DNA from: Streptomyces sp. H27-H5
GTDB lineage: Bacteria; Actinomycetota; Actinomycetes; Streptomycetales; Streptomycetaceae
Assembly: GCF_026627505.1 (NCBI RefSeq)
Contig: NZ_JAPNLK010000031.1
Location: 23,100-87,099, forward strand
DNA: 64,000 bases
Direction: 5' to 3'
The notes under the pieces are model-generated. The model made no database searches, was not told the origin of the DNA, and saw nothing but the letters and a program-made list of their open reading frames with translations. Both the position numbers and the translations under genes were made by a program. Below, piece after piece: positions 55,337 through 64,000 of this stretch. Each line of letters opens with the position of its first letter. The first letter of the stretch is position 1.

Positions 55337-55402
55337 TCGCCGCCCGCACCCGTCCGCTCCGCCCGCACCGTCCGTTCGCCCGCACCCCGACCTGGAGGCT
55401 CG

Positions 55403-56329
55403 ATGCCCGAGAGCCCGACCGGACAGCAGTTCCTGCTGCGCAGCGGTGAGCACAGCGCCGTCGTGGTGGAGCTCGGAGCCGGGCTGCGCGACTACACGGT
55501 CGGCGCGCGGCGCGTCCTGGACGGCTACACCGCCGATGAGCCGATCACGGGGGGTCGTGGGCAGCTCCTCGTACCCTGGCCGAACCGCGTCAGCGGCGGA
55601 CGGTACGACTGGAAGGGTGAGGAGCTCCGGCTCCCGCTGACCGAACCGGAGGCCGGCAACGCCATTCACGGGCTGCTCCGCTGGGCCTCGTGGGAGCCGC
55701 TGGAGCGCGCCGAGGACCGGATCCTGCTCGGGACCACCCTCTTCCCGCAGCCCGGCTACCCGTTCCACCTCGGCGTCCGTGCGGAGTACGCGCTCGGGTC
55801 CGAGGGGCTGGCGGTGGCCGTGACGGCCCGCAACCTCGGTGGGAGCGCCGCGCCCTATGGGGTCGGCCAACACCCCTACCTGACGGTGGGCACCGAACAG
55901 GTCGACGAGGCCGTGGTGACCCTCCCGGCCCGGGCGTGGCTGCCGCCCGCCGATCAGGGGGCGCCCGTCACTCCGCGACCCGTGGAGGGTACCGAGTACG
56001 ACTTCCGTACGCCGCGCGTGCTCGGCCCGCAGCACCTGGACACCCCGTTCTCCGAACTGGAACGGAACTCCGCCGGCCGGGCCGTGGTGCGCCTGGCGCA
56101 CCCCTCGGGTTCCCACGGCAGCGATCTGTGGCTGGGCGAGGGGGCGGCGTACCTCCAGGTGTACACCGGTGACACCCTGCCCGTCCCGGACCGGCGGCGA
56201 GGCCTCGCGGTGGAGCCCATGTCCTGCCCGCCCGACGCGTTCCGGAGCGGGTCCGGCCTGGTGGAGCTCGCGCCCGGCGACCTCCACACGTTCCGCTGGG
56301 GGCTCACTCCCTGGACCGCGGCCCGCTGA
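55403..56329 (+). CDS. Aldose 1-epimerase family protein
   Basis: A 308-residue galactose mutarotase-like protein: QLLVPWPNRVSGGRYDWKGE, NAIHGLLRWASW, the catalytic histidine in PYGVGQHPYLTVG and the catalytic glutamate in GLAVEPMSCPPDAF. It interconverts alpha and beta anomers of aldoses or phosphosugars. The ATG at 55403 follows TGGAGG. It lies 66 bases after the ClC gene on the same strand and may be transcribed with it. Substrate unspecified. Confidence 0.93.
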   Translation: MPESPTGQQFLLRSGEHSAVVVELGAGLRDYTVGARRVLDGYTADEPITGGRGQLLVPWPNRVSGGRYDWKGEELRLPLTEPEAGNAIHGLLRWASWEPLERAEDRILLGTTLFPQPGYPFHLGVRAEYALGSEGLAVAVTARNLGGSAAPYGVGQHPYLTVGTEQVDEAVVTLPARAWLPPADQGAPVTPRPVEGTEYDFRTPRVLGPQHLDTPFSELERNSAGRAVVRLAHPSGSHGSDLWLGEGAAYLQVYTGDTLPVPDRRRGLAVEPMSCPPDAFRSGSGLVELAPGDLHTFRWGLTPWTAAR

Positions 56330-56427
56330 GGTGCCTCGGGTGCGGGGTGTCGCTCCTCTTGTCCACCCGTGTGACGCTCGCTCGCGCCCTGCGGTCCCAG
56401 ACGGATCGGTCGCGTTAAGTTGCCCTC

Positions 56428-56834
56428 ATGACAACGCGACCTGGCCCTCGCGGCGCGGCCGATTCGGGCGATGTCCACGAGGCGCGTCTGGCCATCGACG
56501 CCTTCCTCGCGCGGACGTCACCGGAGCAGGACGGGAGCCTCACCGGTCCGGGAGGCGTGGGGCCGGGGGCGGATCTGGAACGTTGGCGTACGACCGGCCT
56601 CATCGACGACCGGGTGGCGGAGCAGGTCGCCCGCGAGGCCTGGGACGCGGTACAGGAAGCCACCCCGCCCCGCCCGACCCGGAAACGGACGCGGAACCGA
56701 TTGAGCAGGGCCGGCCGTCGCCGGAACTCGCCGAGCGCCACCGTCGGGCCGTGTCGATCGCACGTGGCCTGCTGGAACTCGGCCACCACCTCGACGAGAC
56801 GTTGCGGCCCGGCCCGGACATGGCGGCGGGATAG
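56428..56834 (+). pseudogene. Hypothetical protein with an apparent frameshift
   Basis: From the ATG at 56428 the first 80 or so codons have good Streptomyces codon bias and encode RLAIDAFLARTSPEQDGSLT and GLIDDRVAEQVAREAWDAVQ. At about 56660-56675, in a run of C and G, the biased frame moves to another one: PSPELAERHRRAVSIARGLL, then ELGHHLDETLRPGPDMAAG and stop at 56834. I do not recognise the family. Either a one-base error or a real frameshift explains this; read together, the protein would be about 135 residues and helical. Confidence 0.5.
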
Positions 56835-56953
56835 CCGGCTCGGCCCCCGGCTCGACCCCCTGGTTCGACCAGCCGGCTCGACTACCTGATGCGACGACAG
56901 CCCCCTCCTGACCCCGGACTCCCCGGCCCTGACGGAGTCGGACCCGACAGCGG

Positions 56954-57379
56954 TCAGCCTTGCCGCGCGTCGCAAGCGCAGGAGGGGCACAGCCCCCGGT
57001 AGGTGATCTCGACCTCCGACACCGTGAAGCCGAAACTCTCTTCAGGGGACAGGACGGCCGGTGTGCCGGTCACGTGAACGTCGCGGATGATGCCGCAGCC
57101 GGAGCACACCAGGTGCTGGTGCGGATGGTGCGCGTTGGGATCGAAGCGTTTCGCGCGACCGTTGACGGAGACCTCCACCACCTCGCCGAGCGCCACCAGC
57201 TCGCCCAGGGTGTTGTAGACGGTCGCCCGGGCGATCTCGGGCAGCCGCTCGACCGCGCGGGCGTGTAGCTCGTCGGCCGTGAGGTGCACGTGATCGCCGT
57301 CGAGGACTTCCGCGACGACACGCCGCTGCGAAGTCATCCGCCAGCCGCGCCCTCTCAGCCGCTCCAACAAGTCACTCAT
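56954..57379 (-). CDS. Fur family transcriptional repressor (peroxide-sensor type)
   Basis: A 141-residue Fur protein: winged-helix domain RMTSQRRVVAEVL and ATVYNTLGELVALGEVVEVS, regulatory metal motif HHPHQHLVCSGC (His84, 85, 87, 89; Cys92, Cys95) and structural zinc Cys131/Cys134 in CPSCAC. The ATG at 57379 has AAAGGTG upstream. It is divergent from katG, as CatR-type and FurA-type PerR regulators usually are near their catalase genes, so it probably represses katG and itself until peroxide oxidises it. Confidence 0.93.
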   Translation of the reverse strand: MSDLLERLRGRGWRMTSQRRVVAEVLDGDHVHLTADELHARAVERLPEIARATVYNTLGELVALGEVVEVSVNGRAKRFDPNAHHPHQHLVCSGCGIIRDVHVTGTPAVLSPEESFGFTVSEVEITYRGLCPSCACDARQG

Positions 57380-57714
57380 ATCGGCACACCTTTCAGGCTC
57401 GGCGGGACAAAGGAAGTCTAGCCACCGGCCGTACGGATCCTCGCGTGCCGGAAGGCATTGGGGGCGTTGGGAACGGTTCCATGTCACCCGGCCGCTCTTC
57501 TCATTCCCGCTTTTCATATCAGAGGGGCTCGATTCTCCTTTCGACTGCTTGTTGTGCGGAGGTGCCCCGCGTGTTCTCGTAACGGCGAGCTCTCCGGTGC
57601 GCGACCATACGGACGCGCCGACACACGCTCGATCATCGGCGTCGTTCGTGTCACAAAGCGCCAAGGGCAAAGCAGCCAGCCGAGGGAAACACCGACACAG
57701 GAAGAAGGACGGAC
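57380..57714. promoter_or_regulatory. Divergent fur/katG control region
   Basis: This 335-base region holds no gene. It contains a dyad GGAAC-G-GTTCC at 57470-57480 and a pyrimidine-rich, lower-GC stretch at 57485-57550 that suits promoters. The katG leader from about 57600 is long. I could not find a good full match to the PerR/CatR box, so the operator is not assigned precisely. Confidence 0.5.
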
Positions 57715-59904
<2,190 letters not shown>

Positions 59905-59912
59905 TCGCGGTA

Positions 59913-59943
59913 TGCCGGTCGGCCGCCCGGCGGCCGACCGGCA
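59913..59943 (+). terminator. Hairpin after katG
   Basis: Perfect 15-bp inverted repeat (59913-59927 and 59929-59943) with a one-base centre, nine bases after the katG stop codon. Confidence 0.85.
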
Positions 59944-60114
59944 CCGCGGCGGTTGGCACACCCGCGGCCGGCCTGCCGGGGCGTGAACGGCCCTCCGTTC
60001 GGGACGAGTTCGACAGGGAAGGAACCCGATGGACACAGGAGACAGCGGCGACCGGACAGCGGATCGACTCCCGCAGCAGGGGCGGCCGACCGGCGGCAGG
60101 ACGGGGTGCTCGTC

Positions 60115-61125
60115 ATGAGTTACGTGAACCCTGGCGGCTCGTACAAGCGGGACAGCCGCTACCTCACCGATCGGATCACCGCGGACGGGAGCGAGGGCTT
60201 CCCCGTCGAACCGGGCCGCTACCGGCTCGTGGTGAGCCGGGCCTGTCCTTGGGCGAGCCGCGCGATCATCGTGCGCCGGCTCCTCGGGCTGGAGAACGCG
60301 CTGCCGATGGCCGTGGCCGGTCCGACCCACGACGAGCGGAGTTGGACGTTCGACCTGGACCCCGGGGGCCGCGATCCCGTACTCGGAATCGCGCGGCTGC
60401 AAGAGGCGTACTTCGCCCGCGACCCCGGATACGACCGCGGCATCACCGTGCCGGCGATCGTGGACGTGCCGACGGGCAAGGTGGTGACCAACGACTTCGC
60501 CCGGATCACCCTCGACATGTCGCTGGAATGGGCCGCGCACCACCGCGAGGGCGCGCCCGCGCTGTACCCCCCGCAACTGCGCCCTGAGATCGACTCCGTG
60601 AACGAGGAGATCTACCAGGACGTGAACAACGGGGTCTACCGCGCCGGCTTCGCCGGATCCCAGGAGGCGTACACCACCGCGTACGAGCGCCTGTTCGCCC
60701 GCCTCGACCGGCTCACGGACCGACTCACCACGTCCCGGTACCTCGTCGGGAACACCGTCACCGAAGCCGATGTCCGGCTGTTCACGACCCTCGTCCGCTT
60801 CGACGCGGTGTACCACGGCCATTTCAAGTGCAACCGGCAGAAGCTGTCCGAGATGCCGGTCCTCTGGGCCTACGCCCGCGACCTGTTCCAGACTCCCGGA
60901 TTCGGCGACACGGTCGACTTCGACCACATCAAACGTCACTACTACCTGGTCCACCGGGACATCAACCCGACCGGCATCGTGCCCGCCGGTCCGGACCTGA
61001 CGGGCTGGCTCACGCCCCACGACCGGTCGTCGCTGGGCGGCAGCCCCTTCGGGCAGGGCACCCCGCCCGGGCCGGTCGTACCGCGGGAAGCCGTCCCGGT
61101 CGAACACACGCCGCAGGCACGCTGA
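60115..61125 (+). CDS. Glutathione S-transferase family / glutathionyl-hydroquinone reductase-like protein
   Basis: A 336-residue protein with an N-terminal thioredoxin-fold domain holding the catalytic Cys44 in SRACPWASRAIIVRRLLGLE, and a C-terminal helical domain with DVNNGVYRAGFAGSQEAY and YLVGNTVTEADVRLFTTLVR. These are the marks of xi-class GSTs (YqjG/ECM4), which remove thiols from quinol conjugates. Actinobacteria use mycothiol, so the partner thiol is probably mycothiol. The ATG at 60115 has weak AGGACGG upstream. Its location after katG supports a role in oxidative stress. Last 35 residues are variable. Confidence 0.92.
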   Translation: MSYVNPGGSYKRDSRYLTDRITADGSEGFPVEPGRYRLVVSRACPWASRAIIVRRLLGLENALPMAVAGPTHDERSWTFDLDPGGRDPVLGIARLQEAYFARDPGYDRGITVPAIVDVPTGKVVTNDFARITLDMSLEWAAHHREGAPALYPPQLRPEIDSVNEEIYQDVNNGVYRAGFAGSQEAYTTAYERLFARLDRLTDRLTTSRYLVGNTVTEADVRLFTTLVRFDAVYHGHFKCNRQKLSEMPVLWAYARDLFQTPGFGDTVDFDHIKRHYYLVHRDINPTGIVPAGPDLTGWLTPHDRSSLGGSPFGQGTPPGPVVPREAVPVEHTPQAR

Positions 61126-61232
61126 CCTTCGGGCCGTGCTCGTGCACCCGGTGCGGCCTTGTCGCGCCACGTGACGCTTCCCCGGCGCGGTCGTGGGCAG
61201 ACGCGGGACAAACACCCGCCGAAGGGACGCCC

Positions 61233-61493
61233 ATGCTCATCGCCGTGATAGTGCTCCTGCCCGCTCTCCTGTGCGGTGTTCTCGCGCTCGGCAGGTACGA
61301 GGAGCTCCTCCTCGGATCCTCCGCGGACGAGGTCCCGGAGCTCCGCCTCGGGTCGTCGGCGGACGATCTCCCCTCGCCACCGGCAGCCGCTCGGCCGGCC
61401 GAGGTGGCACCCGTGGCGGCGCGTCCCGCCCGGCACCGTGCGTCCGGTCGGCACTCCAGGCACGGGGCGCGTCCCGCCCGACTCGGCGCATAG
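61233..61493 (+). CDS. Small single-span membrane protein
   Basis: An 86-residue protein: one N-terminal membrane helix (MLIAVIVLLPALLCGVLALG), then a directly repeated LGSSADEVPELR / LGSSADDLPSP unit and a basic Ala/Arg/His tail. The ATG at 61233 follows GAAGGGA. I do not know a named family. It is codirectional with the GST-like gene, 107 bases downstream. Confidence 0.6.
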   Translation: MLIAVIVLLPALLCGVLALGRYEELLLGSSADEVPELRLGSSADDLPSPPAAARPAEVAPVAARPARHRASGRHSRHGARPARLGA

Positions 61494-61621
61494 GCCCCCG
61501 GCAGCCTCAGGGCGTGGGGGTGCTCGCGCTCCCGCAGGACTCGCTCATGCATCCGAGGCACTCGGCGGGACCGCCACACCGTAAAGCACCCAAAGGAATC
61601 CTTATGGCATGCGCATGTTGC

Positions 61622-61627
61622 TAGGAT
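61622..61627 (+). promoter_or_regulatory. Candidate -10 element TAGGAT; probably leaderless racemase transcript
   Basis: TAGGAT matches the Streptomyces -10 consensus and lies seven bases before the ATG at 61635. If used, transcription would begin at or near the start codon. No convincing -35 element was found. Confidence 0.45.
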
Positions 61628-61634
61628 CGCGCTT

Positions 61635-62357
61635 ATGGATGGCATCTCGATGAAGACGATCGGCCTGCTCGGCGGGATGAGCTGGGAATCGACGGCCCAG
61701 TACTACCGGTTGCTGAACGAGTTCACCCGCGAGCGGCTCGGTGGGCTCCACTCGGCGCGCTGCGTGCTGTACTCCGTGGACTTCGCGGAGATCGAACAGC
61801 TTCAGGTGCAAGGCCGCTGGGACGAGGCGGGCGAGGTGCTGGCCTCCGCCGCCCGGTCATTGGAGGCGGCGGGCGCCGACCTCGTACTCCTGTGCACGAA
61901 CACGATGCACAAGGTCGCCGACCAGGTGCAGGCGGCCGTCTCGGTTCCGCTGTTGCACCTGGCCGACGCCACCGCGGAAGCGGTGCGGGCTCAAGGCCTG
62001 CGCCGGGTCGGCCTGCTGGGAACGGCGTTCACGATGGAGCAGGACTTCTACCGGGGGCGGCTCGCGGCGGGTGGGCTGGACGTGTCCGTGCCGGATGCCG
62101 ACGGGCGGGCCCTGGTGCACCGGGTGATCTACGAGGAGCTGTGCCTCGGAGTCGTGCGGGAGGAATCGCGGACCGCGTACCGCGAGGTCATCGCGAGCCT
62201 CGTGGCGGCCGGCGCCGAGGGAATCGTCCTCGGCTGTACCGAGATCGAACTGCTGGTGGGCACGGAGGACAGCCCGGTCCCCGTGTACCCCACGGCGCGG
62301 ATCCACGCGGCGGCCGCCGTGGACGCCGCCCTGGACCAAGAGCTGCCCCGCGACTGA
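61635..62357 (+). CDS. Aspartate/glutamate racemase family protein
   Basis: A 240-residue protein with both active-site cysteines: Cys87 in LVLLCTNTMHK and Cys201 in GIVLGCTEIELL, and the N-terminal IGLLGGMSWESTAQYYRLLN. These match the RacX/YgeA-type amino acid racemases. The enzyme makes D-amino acids, with broad substrate choice in RacX-like members. The ATG at 61635 has no ribosome site but a -10-like TAGGAT seven bases upstream; the ATG at 61650 would remove five residues. Confidence 0.9.
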   Translation: MDGISMKTIGLLGGMSWESTAQYYRLLNEFTRERLGGLHSARCVLYSVDFAEIEQLQVQGRWDEAGEVLASAARSLEAAGADLVLLCTNTMHKVADQVQAAVSVPLLHLADATAEAVRAQGLRRVGLLGTAFTMEQDFYRGRLAAGGLDVSVPDADGRALVHRVIYEELCLGVVREESRTAYREVIASLVAAGAEGIVLGCTEIELLVGTEDSPVPVYPTARIHAAAAVDAALDQELPRD

Positions 62358-62472
62358 GCGACGATCCACCTGCCACGTCGGGACGTCGGGAACGCCCCGG
62401 AAATCATGATGCGCCGCCGCCTGCTCGCGGTTACCCTTCCTCGTCGCGAACAGGCCACGGAGGTCCCTCATC

Positions 62473-63015
62473 ATGAGCAGCACCACATCGTCGTTTCCCG
62501 AGCGGATCGAGCTTTCGGGAGAAGGTCTCGTCCTGCGCGACTGGACGGAGACGGACCTGGACACGATGCCCGGGCTCTTCGACCACCCCGACATCGCGTA
62601 CTGGACACCGATCGTGTCCCCCTTCGACGAAGCGGCCGCCCACGCCCGCCTGGGTCGGGCCCGGCAACTGCGGGCGGAAGGCTCGACGATCCTTCTCGCC
62701 ATCACCGTCGACGGCGGTGCGGCGCTCGGCGAGGTGATGCTGCGGCGCGCCCCCGAGGGAACCGAGATCGGTTACGCGATCGGCCCGGCACACCGCGGCC
62801 AGGGACTGGCCGCGCGCGCGGTACGGGTGATGTCCGCCTACGCCTTCGAGCAACTGGGCACGGAGCAACTGATCTTGGAGCTGGAGGCCGAGAACGGCGC
62901 CAGCGTCGGCGTGGCCACCAAGGCCGGCTTTCGCCTGCTCGACGTACCGCTGATCACCGGTGAGGAGAAGGGTCGGCCCTACAGCCTGCAGACGTGGGGG
63001 CTCCCCCGCCCCTGA
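62473..63015 (+). CDS. GNAT family N-acetyltransferase
   Basis: A 180-residue GNAT protein: LVLRDWTETDLDTM at the start, IGYAIGPAHRGQGLAARAVR (acetyl-CoA pyrophosphate loop with RGQGLA) and LELEAENGASVGVATKAGFR. This is the RimJ/RimL-like subgroup that acetylates protein N-termini or small amines. The ATG at 62473 has GGAGG eight bases upstream. It follows the racemase by 115 bases. Substrate unknown. Confidence 0.9.
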   Translation: MSSTTSSFPERIELSGEGLVLRDWTETDLDTMPGLFDHPDIAYWTPIVSPFDEAAAHARLGRARQLRAEGSTILLAITVDGGAALGEVMLRRAPEGTEIGYAIGPAHRGQGLAARAVRVMSAYAFEQLGTEQLILELEAENGASVGVATKAGFRLLDVPLITGEEKGRPYSLQTWGLPRP

Positions 63016-63184
63016 CGCGCCGGATCAGGGACGTCTTTCAGGGGCCGTATACCCCTTCCCACCTGGGGTTTCTGCGTCGGGAGATGCGGGTGGGCAGACC
63101 TCGGCGCAGACTCGGGTCTTGGAGGTCCAGCGGCCATGTGGCTGCTGGACTCCCCGCTTCCAGCCGAGCGAAGGAAGGTACCCC

Positions 63185-63685
63185 ATGGCTTCCGGATCTG
63201 GTCGAATACAGCGTCGGTGCACCATCGCCTGCGCGTCTTCCCTGCTGGTACTCGCGGGAACCGTCGGCGCCACCACAGCGGCCGCCGCGGCCCCGTCCGC
63301 CCGCTCTGGCGCACAGACCGTACTCCCGGCCGCAAGCGACCCGGGCAAGATCCTCGAACTGGTCAACAAGGCACGCGCCGAGGCCGGCTGCGAGCCCCTG
63401 ACGGTCGACCCGAAGATCGCTGCGGCAGCGCAGGAGTACGCCAACGACACGACGACCAACCACACGGGCTCGGACGGGTCCAGCATCAAAGACCGGCTGA
63501 CGAAGGCCGGCGCGACGTTCACCACCGGCTCCGAGAACATCGCCTGGGGCAGCGGGGACGAGAAGACGCACGTGGACGGCTGGCTGAAGAGCGCCGCCCA
63601 CGCGGGCGCCATCAAGAACTGCAACTTCAAGAAGACGGGCGTTGCCGTGTCCGGTGACAGGATCGTCCAGGTCTTCACGGACTGA
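63185..63685 (+). CDS. Secreted CAP (SCP/PR1) domain protein
   Basis: A 166-residue protein with a signal peptide (basic RIQRRC, hydrophobic ACASSLLVLAGTVGATTAAA, cleavage near residue 37) and a CAP domain: ILELVNKARAEAGCEPLTVD, the NHTGSDGSS segment, GSENIAWGSGDEKTHVDGWL and AGAIKNCNFKKTGVAV. CAP proteins act outside the cell; the bacterial role is unknown. Two cysteines (in AGCEPL and KNCNF) could form a disulfide. The ATG at 63185 follows AAGGAAGG. A 19-bp hairpin ends it. Confidence 0.9.
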   Translation: MASGSGRIQRRCTIACASSLLVLAGTVGATTAAAAAPSARSGAQTVLPAASDPGKILELVNKARAEAGCEPLTVDPKIAAAAQEYANDTTTNHTGSDGSSIKDRLTKAGATFTTGSENIAWGSGDEKTHVDGWLKSAAHAGAIKNCNFKKTGVAVSGDRIVQVFTD

Positions 63686-63715
63686 CCCCGCCTCCCGCGC
63701 ACCCCACCCGAGCGC

Positions 63716-63755
63716 GGACTGACGCCGTACCGCGACCGCGGTACGGCGTCAGTCC
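63716..63755. terminator. Strong hairpin terminator after the CAP gene
   Basis: Perfect 19-bp inverted repeat (63716-63734 and 63737-63755) with a two-base loop, 31 bases after the CAP-domain stop codon. It would act on both strands. Confidence 0.88.
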
Positions 63756-63909
63756 GTGGGGCGACGCCTCGCCCGTGAAAGCAGCCGGCCGAAGAGCGGC
63801 GACCGCACACGCAAAGACGCCCGGCTGGGAGATCCCGGCCGAGCGTTCTCGTGCGTCTGCTGCCCGCTGGTGGCTTAGTGGTCTGCGTCGTAAGTCCTTC
63901 GGGGGTTGA

Positions 63910-64000
63910 TCACGCGGCCTTGGCGGCGGAGGATTCTTCTGGGTGATCGGCGGTGTGCTGGTCGAGCCTGGCCAGGAGATCGTCCAGGTCGGAGGTGGTG
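63910..64000 (-). CDS. Unknown gene, C-terminal end only (5' end outside window)
   Basis: Thirty codons at the window edge read TTSDLDDLLARLDQHTADHP followed by EESSAAKAA and a TGA at 63910-63912. The acidic helix and Ala/Ser-rich tail could belong to a transposase or a regulatory protein, but 29 residues are not enough for an assignment. The 150 bases between this and the CAP terminator hold no gene I can support. Confidence 0.4.
   Translation of the reverse strand, partial: TTSDLDDLLARLDQHTADHPEESSAAKAA

Noticed and set aside
63870..63915. Sequence with GGCTTAGTGG resembling a tRNA D-arm
   Set aside because: No matching acceptor or anticodon stem and no proper T-arm could be paired.

Overview
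The window is one block of a high-GC actinobacterial chromosome, almost certainly Streptomyces. The signs are strong third-position G/C bias, many GTG starts (one TTG), a WhiB protein, a SigB-type sigma factor with several STAS and HATPase partners, lineage-typical small proteins (DUF6325, DUF6381, DUF6479, DUF5709, DUF2382, DUF3618, DUF4235) and a single TTA leucine codon in a regulatory gene. I see no rRNA, tRNA, CRISPR array, prophage or secondary-metabolite cluster. Both edges cut genes.

Layout. 1-3.5 kb: end of a GH15 glucosidase, a cyclase-family hydrolase, a GMC oxidoreductase and gluconokinase, read as a possible glucose-to-6-phosphogluconate route. 3.6-14.3 kb: small membrane and stress proteins, a BCCT osmolyte transporter, lpdA, a DUF3533 membrane protein, WhiB, two convergent STAS proteins, and remnants of a ClC channel and a YihY/BrkB-type protein. 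14.4-23.5 kb: PoxB-type enzyme with a glutamate-synthase-like flavoprotein, a FUSC protein, PRC-barrel/DUF2382 protein, a ProP-like transporter and small envelope proteins. 23.5-30.9 kb: a 14-bp tandem repeat, an orphan radical SAM protein with unusual cysteine spacing, then glycerol genes (dhaK, a damaged glpF, glpK) and a zinc alcohol dehydrogenase.

31-38 kb is a signalling block: an HTH protein continuous in frame with a response regulator, a CHASE3-type histidine kinase, a REC-PP2C phosphatase, an RsbW-like kinase, a translationally coupled CDGSH/diiron-like pair, and a SigB-family sigma factor. 38-43.6 kb: phosphoketolase, glycogen debranching enzyme, a second PRC-barrel paralogue and a tiny hydrophobic protein. 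43.7-46.9 kb: an IS remnant, a second RsbW-like and a third STAS protein, TspO and a secreted SnoaL-like protein. 47-52 kb: a tightly packed SDR / NDH-2 / CydA / CydB operon. 52-64 kb: a frameshifted antiporter, an intact ClC protein, aldose epimerase, divergent fur-katG, a glutathionyl-hydroquinone-reductase-like protein, an Asp/Glu racemase, GNAT, a secreted CAP protein and the end of an unknown gene.

Together the genes suggest a general stress and low-oxygen/overflow-metabolism region: osmolyte uptake, peroxide defence, cytochrome bd with NDH-2, acetate/acetyl-phosphate bypasses, glycogen and glycerol use, governed by SigB partner switching. A striking property is decay. Four genes (ClC, YihY, glpF, an IS5-type transposase) keep both ends but have lost internal sequence, and two more (the antiporter and a small hypothetical gene) show simple frameshifts. 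Sequencing or assembly error must be excluded before reading biology into this.
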